The notes under the pieces are model-generated. The model was not told the DNA's origin, made no database searches, and was given only the letters and a program-made list of their open reading frames with translations. This document shows positions 34,321-43,304 of a stretch of 64,000 nucleotides of DNA, piece by piece. The position numbers and the translations under genes are program-made. The DNA lies in contig NZ_JACHWZ010000003.1 of assembly GCF_014191725.1 (NCBI RefSeq), forward strand, positions 246,151 to 310,150, read 5' to 3'. The first letter of the stretch is position 1. The number at the start of each line of letters is the position of its first letter. The DNA comes from Microbulbifer rhizosphaerae (GTDB taxonomy: Bacteria > Pseudomonadota > Gammaproteobacteria > Pseudomonadales > Cellvibrionaceae).

Positions 34321-34731
34321 TCAGGTTTGCTTATCCGCAGTTTCCAGATTACTGCCAGTAGCGACACTGCTGGAATTAGCTGAATTACTGGTCGCGGCGG
34401 CCCCCCCTGGACTGACCGCAACAACCCCTACCTGGCTCGCTGCGGCGGCGGAGTGCGGTCCTACAACAGCAACTCCAAATTCGCAGGCCGCCGCGGCGTA
34501 GTCGGTTCCGATGGAGATTGATACGGGAGCCGTTTCGGAAACATTTTCATCCTCTGCCGAACCGCTGTTACCGCTAACCACCGGTTCGTCGCCCTGGGGT
34601 TCAGAGCCTGTCTCTGGTGCGGAATTCAAGTGCGACGGCTGTCCACTGTCCTGCTCATTGCCGCCAGAGCCTTGAGTTTGATTTTTTGCACTCGAATTAT
34701 TGCTGCCATTTTCTCCTGATTTGTGTTTCAT
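34321..34731 (-). CDS. Ala-rich 16-residue-repeat protein, copy near the transporter
   Basis: A 136-residue paralogue of the protein at 33199. The ATG at 34731 is used because GGAGGAATCG precedes it, just as in the sister gene. The Asn/Ser/Gly-rich N-terminus (MKHKSGENGSNNSS) is unlike its paralogue's, but the core SIGTDYAAAACEFGVAVV, GPHSAAAASQVGVVAVSP and GGAAATS is nearly the same, so the 16-residue repeat is the constrained part. No signal peptide. Function unknown. Confidence 0.75.
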   Translation of the reverse strand: MKHKSGENGSNNSSAKNQTQGSGGNEQDSGQPSHLNSAPETGSEPQGDEPVVSGNSGSAEDENVSETAPVSISIGTDYAAAACEFGVAVVGPHSAAAASQVGVVAVSPGGAAATSNSANSSSVATGSNLETADKQT

Positions 34732-34776
34732 AACGATTCCTCCAAAGTTATTGACTTTCATAAACGCCCTATTTCC

Positions 34777-36369
34777 TCAATTTAAATTGACGAACTGCAA
34801 CATAGTTAGGACCCCGACAACAATCATTACAATGCCGGATATATCAACGATTATTCCGGTTCTCACCATGCGCATAAAAGGAACCTGTCCCGAGCCGTAA
34901 ACAATGGCATTAGCCGAAGTCGATATAGGCAGTGTGAAACCGTAAACGGCGGCAAATGTCGCAATCAGTGCGGCTTGGAGTGGATCTCCGCCTCCGGAGA
35001 CGGCGACCGTAGGAATAATCGGCACGAGGATGCTGATGCTAACCAGGTTGGAGGTCAGTTCCGAAATCATGATGGCAACAGCCGCAGCGAACAGGTAAAC
35101 GGTGATTGCGCCTACGCCATCAACCTTTTCTGCCAGCTCAGTTCCCATGATCTGGGCTAGCCCGGTGTCGGCCATCAGATGTCCCAGAGTCAGGCTTGAG
35201 CCCATTAGCAAAACAGGTCCCCAATCCATATTGGTGACATCCTGACGCCAGCTTAATGTAAATCCCTTGCGACGGCCGATCGGCAACACAAACAACAGGC
35301 AAGCAGCGAGTACTGCAACGACCGCGGGTTGTAGGCGCTCAATGAACAGATCGTGCAACGGTGAAGAAGGGCCACTTATTAAGCCAATGACCGGAGGTAA
35401 CAGCCATAGCAGTATTGCTAATGTAAAAGCGATGGCGGTATTGATTTCTCCGCGCGACATCGGACCAAGTGCACGTCTGTGTTTAGCAATCAATACTTCT
35501 GCTCCTGGCAGACGGCTGACTTCGGGACGGTTAACCAACAGAACGGCTGCGGACAAAACGGCAAACAACATAATAACTATGGGAACGGACATGGCCATCC
35601 AGGTGGTCAGGGAAATACTGATACCAAAGTGACCCTGAATGAAATCCCAGCCGACCAAGTTGGAGGCATCACCAAAAGGCGTTAGCAAGGCACCAACCGT
35701 AGGTCCGTAAGCCGTCATTAACATCAGCGCGGTACCGAAGTTCAGGCGGCGCCTCTCATCCACAGAAATCGAACTTTGTTCACGGATATCACTAGACAGC
35801 GCATGGATCAGTCCTACCGCGATAGGCAATAACATGGCTGCGACAGCACCATTATCAATAACACCGGATAACAGTGCACCGAGTGCGCCAAAGGCGATGA
35901 TGATACGATTCGTTGAGCCGGCAATTCCCGGAATAGACAATACGAATAAAGCAATGCGACGCCCCAGTCCGTATTTGACCATGGCTCGGGTAATGATAAA
36001 TCCGCCAATAAGGAGGAATAGTATTGGTGAGGAAAAAGCACCAAATATCTTCTCCGCGGTGGCCACATTCAATACGACTGCCAGGGCCAAGGCCAGGATC
36101 GAGGTGATCGGAATCGGAAGTGCACGAAAAACCCAGTAAGTGATGGTCATCACGACTACCGCCAACAAATTATGCTGTGGTGTGGTTAACGGCATTGGCG
36201 TTATCAGAATAATGGCCAGCAGGATTGGTCCGGTTACCAAACCAACCAGGCGGCCGGTTGTAATAACACGGGCATCAGATGATCGTGTTCTCTGCTGATC
36301 GGGTTTGGCGACACGCCCTATCTTTTTTTTGGTTGCGATCAATATAGATCGCAACATATTTTCCATCAT
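34777..36369 (-). CDS. DASS-family (SLC13-like) anion/sodium symporter
   Basis: A 530-residue membrane protein with about 11-12 helices of the divalent anion:Na+ symporter (DASS/SLC13, ArsB-NhaD related) family. Landmarks are the SNT-like turns DNGAVAAMLLPIA and SISILVPIIPT, and the C-terminal STSANAIVYGSGQVPF. Substrates of the family are dicarboxylates, citrate, sulfate or phosphate; a phosphate or organic acid would fit the phosphatase-rich neighbourhood but cannot be read from sequence. The start follows GGGGGCGAAGGGC. It heads the minus-strand run with the duplicated small genes, and its 3' end was copied with them. Confidence 0.85.
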   Translation of the reverse strand: MMENMLRSILIATKKKIGRVAKPDQQRTRSSDARVITTGRLVGLVTGPILLAIILITPMPLTTPQHNLLAVVVMTITYWVFRALPIPITSILALALAVVLNVATAEKIFGAFSSPILFLLIGGFIITRAMVKYGLGRRIALFVLSIPGIAGSTNRIIIAFGALGALLSGVIDNGAVAAMLLPIAVGLIHALSSDIREQSSISVDERRRLNFGTALMLMTAYGPTVGALLTPFGDASNLVGWDFIQGHFGISISLTTWMAMSVPIVIMLFAVLSAAVLLVNRPEVSRLPGAEVLIAKHRRALGPMSRGEINTAIAFTLAILLWLLPPVIGLISGPSSPLHDLFIERLQPAVVAVLAACLLFVLPIGRRKGFTLSWRQDVTNMDWGPVLLMGSSLTLGHLMADTGLAQIMGTELAEKVDGVGAITVYLFAAAVAIMISELTSNLVSISILVPIIPTVAVSGGGDPLQAALIATFAAVYGFTLPISTSANAIVYGSGQVPFMRMVRTGIIVDISGIVMIVVGVLTMLQFVNLN

Positions 36370-36427
36370 GCCCTTCGCCCCCGGTATCCATTAGATTAGC
36401 AACTACACTATCGATTACCGGAAAAGC

Positions 36428-36454
36428 TAACAATCCTACTTTTGGTCGGACTTT
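36428..36454 (-). promoter_or_regulatory. Repeated upstream element, copy before the transporter
   Basis: A 27-base stretch (AACAATCCTACTTTTGG then TCGGACTTT on the plus strand) is identical to 37409-37435. Here it lies 60-85 bases before the transporter start, the right place for an operator or promoter. Confidence 0.65.
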
Positions 36455-36479
36455 CATCCAGAAATAATAAGTAGGTAGT

Positions 36480-37151
36480 TTAATGTAGCAAGTTTTCCCG
36501 CATGGCGGTATAAACCGCGGCTGGAGCGTTAGCAACACCAAGCTTGGAAAAGATTACTTGCCTGTGGTGCTTGACCGTTGTTGCGCTCATGTGAAGTTCA
36601 CGTGCCGTTTCGGCAATGGATATTCCACGAGCAATACAGCGCAGTACTTGCATCTCACGATCAGTGAGAAGGTGAGACAGTAGAGGGATGTCGGTAACAA
36701 CGGAATTTTGCGATTTTTTCGCTTGGTATTTTTCCAGCTCAGCCTGAACATTTTCCGATAGAATCTGCAATCCGTTATAGGCGTTTCTAATAGCTTTGCA
36801 GACTTTTTCCAACGGGTCTCGTTTGCTTAACAATCCAGCAGCGCCTGCGGTGATAGCCTGCTGAATAGTGGAATTCTTGGCAGATCCCGTCAAAATTATG
36901 GTTCGGCTTGCAATTCCTTCACGAGCGATCGACGCAATAATATTCAAGCCATTGACTTTCGGTAGCTCCAGCTCGACCAGGCAGATATCCGGGCGTAGAC
37001 GGCGAATCTCCCGAATAGCTTGAGTACCCTCTTCGGTCTTGCTGGCCAGAGTTAGATCAGGTTCCTGTTGCACGGCGGACTCGACCCCTCTTAAAAATGC
37101 CGGATGGGAGTCAGCAATCAGAACCCGTATTTTCATCCTTGACGTGTTCAT
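36480..37151 (-). CDS. NarL-type response regulator with Glu at the phosphorylation site, copy 1
   Basis: A 223-residue regulator with a receiver domain (1-125) and a LuxR/NarL HTH (about 160-220: LLTDREMQVLRCIARGISIAETARELHMSATTVKHH). The usual phosphoacceptor Asp is replaced by Glu60 (DICLVELELPKVNG) and the acidic pocket has Asp14-Ser instead of Asp-Asp, while Lys in LLSKRDP and Thr/Ser in ILTGSA remain. Glu often mimics phosphate, so the protein may be active without a kinase; none is encoded nearby. It is tandem with a paralogue at 37481 that carries the same change. Likely regulator of the adjacent transporter and small genes. Confidence 0.88.
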   Translation of the reverse strand: MNTSRMKIRVLIADSHPAFLRGVESAVQQEPDLTLASKTEEGTQAIREIRRLRPDICLVELELPKVNGLNIIASIAREGIASRTIILTGSAKNSTIQQAITAGAAGLLSKRDPLEKVCKAIRNAYNGLQILSENVQAELEKYQAKKSQNSVVTDIPLLSHLLTDREMQVLRCIARGISIAETARELHMSATTVKHHRQVIFSKLGVANAPAAVYTAMRENLLH

Positions 37152-37480
37152 AACTTTTTCGCCAGATTATTATTTACAATCAATAAACTGTCATTAACCG
37201 TCTTTCATATACTTCTTACCTAAAATAAAACACCATAACTTTCATTTTTTATGGATTATTTTATCGTTACAGATATTTTTCAACTCCAATATAATTAACT
37301 ATTAGGCTATTCTTAATTAATCATGCATATAAAATATATGCTTATTTAAGTATTAAATCCCTCTGCTTATACCAAGTTATTGGCTACGCTATCGCCCATA
37401 GAATAAATTAACAATCCTACTTTTGGTCGGACTTTTAGCTTAAAATAGCAGATGGATAATCGCGGTATAAGGTAGGAGTA
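37152..37480. other. AT-rich promoter region between the two regulators
   Basis: No gene. It contains the second copy of the 27-base element at 37409-37435 and very AT-rich DNA (about 37190-37370), the likely promoter of regulator copy 1. Confidence 0.5.
37409..37435 (-). promoter_or_regulatory. Repeated upstream element, copy before regulator 1
   Basis: Identical over 27 bases to 36428-36454, but about 260 bases ahead of the regulator 1 start. It was probably carried by the regulator duplication; strict identity compared with the diverged coding copies suggests it is a functional binding site. Confidence 0.65.
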
Positions 37481-38146
37481 TTAAGGAAGAAGGTTTCCCC
37501 GCATGGCGGTGTAAACCGCAGCTGGGGCATTAGCAACACCAAGCTTGGCGAAAATTACATGCCGATGATGCTTGACTGTTGTGGCACTCATATGAAGTTC
37601 ACGCGCTGTTTCCACAATAGATATTCCTCGAGCAATGCATCGCAGAACTTCAAGTTCACGACCAGTGAGGAAATGCATCAGCGGAGGAATATCGGCAACA
37701 ATACAGTTTTGTGATTGTTGATATTTTTTCAGTTCCATCTTAAGGCTTTCAGATAAAACCTGAGAGCCGTTATAGACGTTTCGAATAGCCTTATAGATTT
37801 TTCCCAGCGGTTCCCGTTTGCTTAAAAATCCAGCAGCGCCTTCGGTGAAAGCTCGATGAATAACAGAGCCTTTGGCAGATCCCGTCATAATTATGATTCG
37901 ACTTGCAATTCCTTCACGGGAAATTGATGCAATAATATTCAAGCCGTTTATTTTTGGTAGTTCCAGTTCAACCAGACAGACATCCGGTTGCAAGCGGCGA
38001 ATTTCCTGGACAGCCTGAACACCTTCTTGCGCCTTACTAACCAGAAGTAGATCTGGCTCATTTTGCACAGTGGATTCAACACCCATCACAAATGCTGGAT
38101 AGGAATCGGCGATCAGAACCCGTGTTTTCATCCTTGACGTGTTCAT
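37481..38146 (-). CDS. NarL-type response regulator with Glu at the phosphorylation site, copy 2
   Basis: Tandem paralogue of copy 1, 221 residues, with the same N-terminus (MNTSRMK) and the same substitutions (IADSYP, DVCLVELELPKING). Divergence is largest in the linker (SESLKMELKKYQQSQN). The HTH recognition helix SATTVKHHRHVIF is almost identical to that of copy 1, so both probably bind the same sites. No histidine kinase gene is in the window. Confidence 0.88.
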   Translation of the reverse strand: MNTSRMKTRVLIADSYPAFVMGVESTVQNEPDLLLVSKAQEGVQAVQEIRRLQPDVCLVELELPKINGLNIIASISREGIASRIIIMTGSAKGSVIHRAFTEGAAGFLSKREPLGKIYKAIRNVYNGSQVLSESLKMELKKYQQSQNCIVADIPPLMHFLTGRELEVLRCIARGISIVETARELHMSATTVKHHRHVIFAKLGVANAPAAVYTAMRGNLLP

Positions 38147-38469
38147 AATTTTTATACCGATTATTGTTCATAGTAAGTTTCTATTTTTTAATTTTTCAGA
38201 ATCGTGCTCTTGTCACACTTTATGGTATTTGTCGCAAAATTTTTTATTTACGGATATTTTTATAAAAAGACAAATCATCTATACAATTGATTAACAGCAA
38301 CAATAGAGATATCAATTTACATTTAACTAGAATTTTCATAAGGATTATAAATACATCGCAAACCTAAACTCGGAAGGGAAAAACAGTCGTGTCGAGGCTC
38401 TCACCAGGTTGCGGAATGCCGGCAGCGACCCATTAGCGTTGCTCGTGAATGGGCCATGCCGTATCTTCA
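38147..38469. other. Intergenic, AT-rich
   Basis: No gene. It holds the promoter of regulator copy 2 (very AT-rich at 38170-38350) and the 3' untranslated end of the phytase gene. No clear terminator or repeat is seen. Confidence 0.5.
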
Positions 38470-39879
38470 TCAGTCCCGTGGATCGGGACCGGTGTTCACG
38501 ATCAACTCTGGCTTGAATGCCTCGGCCACATCGCCCCACTTCACGAACTTCAAGTTGGCGTTGTCGCGCAACTCACCTTCGTCGTCGTAGATGTCGGGCG
38601 TGTTCGGTTCATCCTGCAACACAATCAAGCCATCTTCGAATTCGCCACCAACGTCGACATTCGTGACATCAAAACCATCCGTGCCATTGACGCCATCGAT
38701 ACCGTGATCGGCCACCACCCGGAATTCACCGATGGGAGAGTTACCCCATCCCCGGTCGTAAATCACGAAGGTATCGCTGCCCTGGCTTGACGCGATCAGG
38801 TAGCCGCGGCCATGACCTCCGTCATAGATCGCCAATCCCTCGACATCGGTGGTGAGCCATTTACCGCCATAACCGGGGTCCTGGTCGTAATGGATCACGC
38901 ACTCCTCCTCGGCGTCAGCCTCATAGGTCCAGGGCACTCCGTATTCACCAACAGTGTCGACCAGCCGGGGATGCCCCTGATAAGGCCAGACCCGTACCTT
39001 CCAGATGCCCACCGCTTCCTGGGCGATGTAGAGGACTCCCCTGTCGTCGTCAACGACAAGCCCTTCAGCGAACGGCCGCTCATCCGGATCGGTACACGGT
39101 TCCCACGTTGTACCATCAGGCAGTAGAAACTGCGTCGGCAGCTCGATGGTACCGGCTTGTTCGTAGGTGACAGTGCCGTCGGCCTGGCTCAACAGGCGCA
39201 GGTGCGCGACGACCGCTTCGCCGTTCTGCGTGACGAATACTTCGGTATTGCCGAACCGCTGCCAGGCGGTCAGCCCATACGCAGTGAACTCCTCGTTCAC
39301 CTCTTCCTGGCTGGCAGAGAATATCCACGGCAAGCTCGCCGCCGATACGTCAGTCAGCGGGCCATTCGGATCGTGGGGGTCGATCACATAGGTACGCACC
39401 TGGTCGAGCCCGCGATCGCTGACAACCGCGATATCGACCCAGCCGTACCCGAACAACGGGAAGTTGTAGGCGACATCGACGTTGTTGATACGACCCGGCT
39501 GGTCATTCGACCCCGGCGGAGGCGGCGCTGGGATATCTTGCTGCAGCTCACCATCCATGTTGTACACCGCCAGCCCGCCCTCTTTTTGGCTGGCCAGCAC
39601 CAGGCTGTCTTCAGTGTCGTTCGGATCAATCCAGATCGCCGCATCATCGGTCGCCCGGTATCCGCCCGCCTCGTCGTCGAACGTGGGCCTGATCTCCAGC
39701 TCAGGCTCGACTTCAACTGACTGCCCCGATCCGTCGTGCGCCGCGGCCGTGCTCACACTTCCCGCCAGCATCACTGCGGCCATGCCCCCAGTTCCCGCCA
39801 GCATCGTCGTGCCCAGTATGGGCATCATGACGGAACGGACGCTCAGGCTGCGGTTGCTCGGTAATATGACTTTTCTCAT
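38470..39879 (-). CDS. Beta-propeller phytase
   Basis: A 469-residue exported phytase of the six-bladed beta-propeller (alkaline, Ca-dependent) family, which removes phosphate from phytate. The N-terminal hydrophobic segment (to about residue 47, AGSVSTAAA) is a signal. Propeller marks: DDAAIWIDPNDTEDSLVL, SQKEGGLAVYNMDGE, RINNVDVAYNF, AEGLVVDDDRGVLYIAQE, DVEGLAIYDGG, and YLIASSQGSDTFVIYDR. AGGAGGG precedes the ATG. It fits the phosphate-ester theme of the two PhoX-like genes but is in its own unit. Family call firm; substrate in nature not proven. Confidence 0.93.
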   Translation of the reverse strand: MRKVILPSNRSLSVRSVMMPILGTTMLAGTGGMAAVMLAGSVSTAAAHDGSGQSVEVEPELEIRPTFDDEAGGYRATDDAAIWIDPNDTEDSLVLASQKEGGLAVYNMDGELQQDIPAPPPPGSNDQPGRINNVDVAYNFPLFGYGWVDIAVVSDRGLDQVRTYVIDPHDPNGPLTDVSAASLPWIFSASQEEVNEEFTAYGLTAWQRFGNTEVFVTQNGEAVVAHLRLLSQADGTVTYEQAGTIELPTQFLLPDGTTWEPCTDPDERPFAEGLVVDDDRGVLYIAQEAVGIWKVRVWPYQGHPRLVDTVGEYGVPWTYEADAEEECVIHYDQDPGYGGKWLTTDVEGLAIYDGGHGRGYLIASSQGSDTFVIYDRGWGNSPIGEFRVVADHGIDGVNGTDGFDVTNVDVGGEFEDGLIVLQDEPNTPDIYDDEGELRDNANLKFVKWGDVAEAFKPELIVNTGPDPRD

Positions 39880-40184
39880 TGCGAATCCCTCCTGATTCGT
39901 GTCGGTGGAACAGGAGTATAGGAATTATAAATGCCTATTTGCTCAAAAAAGTAAACATTGAGCGATGCGCTCGCCTACAGGTCCTTGGAATCTGTTCATA
40001 ATCTCCTGACGAGTCTGGCAGACTGGTGCGATAGAAGGGATCCAGCCGCCGTTGTTGTGCTTGACCACAAACATAAAACCTTCTCTGGCACAGAGGTTGA
40101 AGTATTTCTTCAAGGTGGAAGTGTGACGTGTATAAGTTCCCCAATTATTCTGAATATAGCGTCACCGTCGATTTCTGGCGCTAC
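39880..40184. other. Intergenic region before the ZIP gene end
   Basis: No confident gene. Short frames on both strands in 39935-40194 have no recognisable family. It contains the phytase promoter; no clear terminator for the ATP synthase/ZIP unit is seen. Confidence 0.4.
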
Positions 40185-40928
40185 TCAGTGGTAAAAGCAG
40201 CACGCGAGAATAAACATCAGGAGCAGGCCGGCGGCGAAGAATCCGAAATGTACCGCCGCCGTTCGCAGGCTGGCCTGCTGTTTTATTTCCGGTATCAGGT
40301 CCGACGCGGCGATATAGACAAAATTGCCAGCACCGAACAGCATTAGCCAGACCACGTCGAAATGGCGGGAAATCGCATAGGCGATCAGGGCTCCAAGTGG
40401 AAAGGTCAGCGCGGACAGCACATTCCACGTCAGTGCGCGCCGCCGCGACCAGCCCCCGTGTACCAGCACGCCGAAGTCGCCCAGTTCCTGCGGCACCTCG
40501 TGGGCGACGGCGGCGATCCAGGCGGAGATGCCCGCGCGGGGGTCGATCAAGAAGGTGCTGGCGATGGCGAGGCCACCGATAAAGTTGTGGATACCATTGC
40601 CGAGAAGGATCAGGTAGGTCACCGGCCGGTATCTCTCCTCTTGAGCGCTGTGCGAGTGGTGCCAGTGCAGCAACTGTTCCAGCAGTAGGAAGGCGCTGAA
40701 ACCCGCCACCAGCCAGGCGGTTGCGGCCAGCGGCGCGAGGGATTCCAGGCCTCCAGGCAGCATATGGAAGAATGCGCCGCCGAGGAGTGTGGCGGCGGCC
40801 AGGGAAACCAGCGGCAGCAGTATTCGCTCCAGAGTGGCAGGCTTCATAAACGCGGTGACGCCGCCCACCATGGCGATGGCGCTCATCAGCAGGCCGCCGG
40901 CGATAATCCAAGCCAGAGTGTCAGGCAT
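40185..40928 (-). CDS. ZIP-family metal transporter coupled to the ATP synthase operon
   Basis: A 247-residue ZIP-family divalent metal (usually Zn, Fe or Mn) importer with about eight helices. The metal site is clear in helices four and five: GNGIHNFIGGLAIAS and AHEVPQELGDFGVL. A histidine loop (HWHHSHSAQ) lies between helices three and four. The start ATG overlaps the gamma-subunit TGA by one base (TGATG), so it is the last gene of the N-ATPase operon. That is not the usual content of such operons. It may supply metal or be a hitch-hiker. Confidence 0.88.
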   Translation of the reverse strand: MPDTLAWIIAGGLLMSAIAMVGGVTAFMKPATLERILLPLVSLAAATLLGGAFFHMLPGGLESLAPLAATAWLVAGFSAFLLLEQLLHWHHSHSAQEERYRPVTYLILLGNGIHNFIGGLAIASTFLIDPRAGISAWIAAVAHEVPQELGDFGVLVHGGWSRRRALTWNVLSALTFPLGALIAYAISRHFDVVWLMLFGAGNFVYIAASDLIPEIKQQASLRTAAVHFGFFAAGLLLMFILACCFYH

Positions 40929-41815
40929 CAGTGATCGCCTTCCCCGGATTTTTTCCGCGGTGGCAGTTTTGCGCTGTCGGCGTTCAGCAGTATCACCTCG
41001 ATTTCCTCGGTTATCTCCTCCTGGCGCAGTTGGTTGCTCCTGCGGCGCAGCGCTTCCAGTTTTTCGTCCAGGTAGCGCTGAGCGCCTTCCAGGTGTTGCA
41101 TGCGCTGCTGGTTTTCCGCCATCAGGGAGACGTAGAGTATTTCGTGCAGGGCCGCGAACAGGTACTGCTCCACCAGCTCGCGCAGAAAGTCGCCGGGTGC
41201 CAGATTTAAACCGGGCGCAAAGGGGAATTTTTCCGGCGCACTGCGCAGCGATTCAAACGGGGGCAGCAGTTCGCGCACTGCCACGCCCTGCCGCTGCGGG
41301 TCGTGGTAGAGCACCACCAGCGCTATGGCGCCCCCGGCCTGCAGTTCCGAGAGCCGGTTCACCAGTTGCAGCAGTCGCGCGCCCACCTCGTCCAGCACCG
41401 CGGCGCCCTCGACGGCCGCCAGCAGCAGCGGGTGTTCTCCCAATTTGACGCACAGCTTCTGCCCCCAACCGATAATGCCCGCTTTTGTGCCGTCGCCTTC
41501 CACAGGCTCTTCCACCAGACACCGGTGCAAACGCTGTATCAGGCTTTCATTGAAGTTGCCGCAAAAACCCCGATCGGAACCGATCAGCAGGTAGATGCGC
41601 CGCAGTTGCCGCTCCTGCGGCGGGGGCAGTGCCTGCGGAAAAAAGCTGAGGAAGTCCGCGGCGGCGGTGCGCATGGTTTCCACCGTCCGCCGCTGGCTGT
41701 CGAGAAAACGCCCCAGGCGTCGCACCTCGATAAAAGCCATCGCCTTCATGGCGCTGACAATCTCGCGTGTCTCGCCGAGTTGCTGCCCGTGGCGCTGCAG
41801 CTCGTGGCGACGGCT
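40928..41815 (-). CDS. atpG: N-ATPase gamma subunit
   Basis: The 295-residue central-stalk subunit of the alternative F-type ATPase. The GTG at 41815 is used as start because GAGGGGAGAG precedes it and the frame before it lies in atpA. Family marks: MKAMAFIEVRRL near the N-terminus, YLLIGSDRGFCGNFN, and C-terminal helix ENQQRMQHLEGAQRYLDEKLEALRRRSNQLRQEEITEEIEVIL. Fourteen bases separate it from the atpA stop. Divergent from housekeeping AtpG, as expected for N-ATPases. Confidence 0.92.
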   Translation of the reverse strand, partial: SRRHELQRHGQQLGETREIVSAMKAMAFIEVRRLGRFLDSQRRTVETMRTAAADFLSFFPQALPPPQERQLRRIYLLIGSDRGFCGNFNESLIQRLHRCLVEEPVEGDGTKAGIIGWGQKLCVKLGEHPLLLAAVEGAAVLDEVGARLLQLVNRLSELQAGGAIALVVLYHDPQRQGVAVRELLPPFESLRSAPEKFPFAPGLNLAPGDFLRELVEQYLFAALHEILYVSLMAENQQRMQHLEGAQRYLDEKLEALRRRSNQLRQEEITEEIEVILLNADSAKLPPRKKSGEGDH

Positions 41816-41828
41816 CACCTCTCTCCCC

Positions 41829-43304
41829 TCACTTTTGGGCTCCCGCGGCACTCGACAGCCAGTCCTGCGCGAGCGCCACCCACCGCTCGCGCGGGTCGTC
41901 CAGCTGCAGGCCGCTGGCCTCCACCCTGCCCTGCAGCCCTGCCATCAGGTCCTGTACCTGTTGCGGCTCCACGCCGTCCAGCAGGCCGTCATTAAAGACG
42001 ATCATCCACGCCAGTTGGAACTCGATCGACAGCGGCGCCAGCCGCTCCTGCTTGAGAATCTCCCGCAGCACGCGGCCGCGGCGGATGGCTTTTTCCATGC
42101 CCGCCTCCAGCCTGGCGCCGAAGCGGGTGAACATTTCCAGTTCGAGAAACTGCAGGTAGTCGAGCTTCATGCGTCCGGCCTCCCACTTGATGGCCGGGTG
42201 CTGGGCGCGACCGCCGATGCGGGATACCGATTTGCCGATATCGATGGCCGGGCGGAAACCACTGGTAAACAACTCGCGATCCAGGTAGATCTGGCCATCG
42301 GTAATGGAGATCAGGTTGGTGGGGATATAGGCCGCTATCTCCCCCTGCTTGGTCTCCACGACCGGCAGCGCGGTCATACTGCCGCCGCCCTGTTCCGCGT
42401 TGAGACATGTGGCCCGCTCCAGCAGGCGCGCGTGCACGGAAAATATATCGCCGGGATAGGCCTCGCGCCCCGGCGGCCGACGCAATAAGAGCGAGAGTTC
42501 GCGGTAGGTCTTGGCGTGGGTGGAGAGATCGTCGTACACCACCAGCGTGTGCAATCCCCTACGCATCCAGTATTCGGCGATACTGCAACCAGTGAATGGT
42601 GCCAAGTGTCGCAGTCCCGGCAGGGTGCTGGCCTCGGCCACCACCACGGTGGAAAAATCCAGTGCGCCGTAGTCGCGCAGCAGCTCGATAGTGGTGACCA
42701 CTGCCGAGCGCTTCTGGCCGATCAGTACATAGACGCAATAGACTTGCTGATCCCGCTGGTTGATCACCGTGTCCAGTGCCAGAGAGCTGCGCCCGAGGCC
42801 CTCGTCACCGATCAGCAATTGCCGCTGGCCGCGGCCGATGGGAATCATGGTATCCAGCACCTTGCTGCCGGTATACAGCGGCCGGTGCACAAAATCGCGC
42901 TGTGTAATTGCCGGCGAGGGCATTTCCAGGCGCCGCCAGTCGGAACACTCGGGCGCGGCGCCGTCGTCGAGGGGATCGCCCAGCGGATCTATTACCCGCC
43001 CCAGCAGATCGTCGCCCACGGGGATACCCAGTTTTTTCTCATACAGGCGTACGGCAGTGCCGGCGGTGAGATCCCGGGTTTCCCTCAACAGTATCGCCCC
43101 CACCAATTCGCCTGTGAGATCGAAAACCTGGGCGCGGCTGCCGTCGGCAAAGTCCAGTACATCATCCATGGCCGCGGTGGGCAGCCCGCCGACCCAGGCG
43201 ATACCGTCGCCTACCGACACCACGCGACCCTGTTCGCGAATGCGCAGTTGAGGGCGGTAGCTCCTCAGCCAGTCCTCCCGGCGCTGCAGCAATTCGTTAT
43301 TCAC
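41829..43304 (-). CDS. atpA: N-ATPase alpha subunit
   Basis: The 491-residue non-catalytic subunit of the F1 head. Order: beta-barrel domain, nucleotide domain with P-loop GDEGLGRSS (residues 166-174), then helical domain with [14 protein letters not shown] carrying the arginine that reaches the catalytic site. The P-loop lysine of most alpha subunits (GDRQTGKT) is replaced by Arg172, so nucleotide binding at the non-catalytic site may be weak. Overlaps the b-subunit stop by eight bases. Otherwise intact. Confidence 0.95.
   Translation of the reverse strand: MNNELLQRREDWLRSYRPQLRIREQGRVVSVGDGIAWVGGLPTAAMDDVLDFADGSRAQVFDLTGELVGAILLRETRDLTAGTAVRLYEKKLGIPVGDDLLGRVIDPLGDPLDDGAAPECSDWRRLEMPSPAITQRDFVHRPLYTGSKVLDTMIPIGRGQRQLLIGDEGLGRSSLALDTVINQRDQQVYCVYVLIGQKRSAVVTTIELLRDYGALDFSTVVVAEASTLPGLRHLAPFTGCSIAEYWMRRGLHTLVVYDDLSTHAKTYRELSLLLRRPPGREAYPGDIFSVHARLLERATCLNAEQGGGSMTALPVVETKQGEIAAYIPTNLISITDGQIYLDRELFTSGFRPAIDIGKSVSRIGGRAQHPAIKWEAGRMKLDYLQFLELEMFTRFGARLEAGMEKAIRRGRVLREILKQERLAPLSIEFQLAWMIVFNDGLLDGVEPQQVQDLMAGLQGRVEASGLQLDDPRERWVALAQDWLSSAAGAQK

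Noticed and set aside
39935..40194. Short frames on both strands between phytase and ZIP genes
   Set aside because: No recognisable motif, no ribosome site, conflicting strands.
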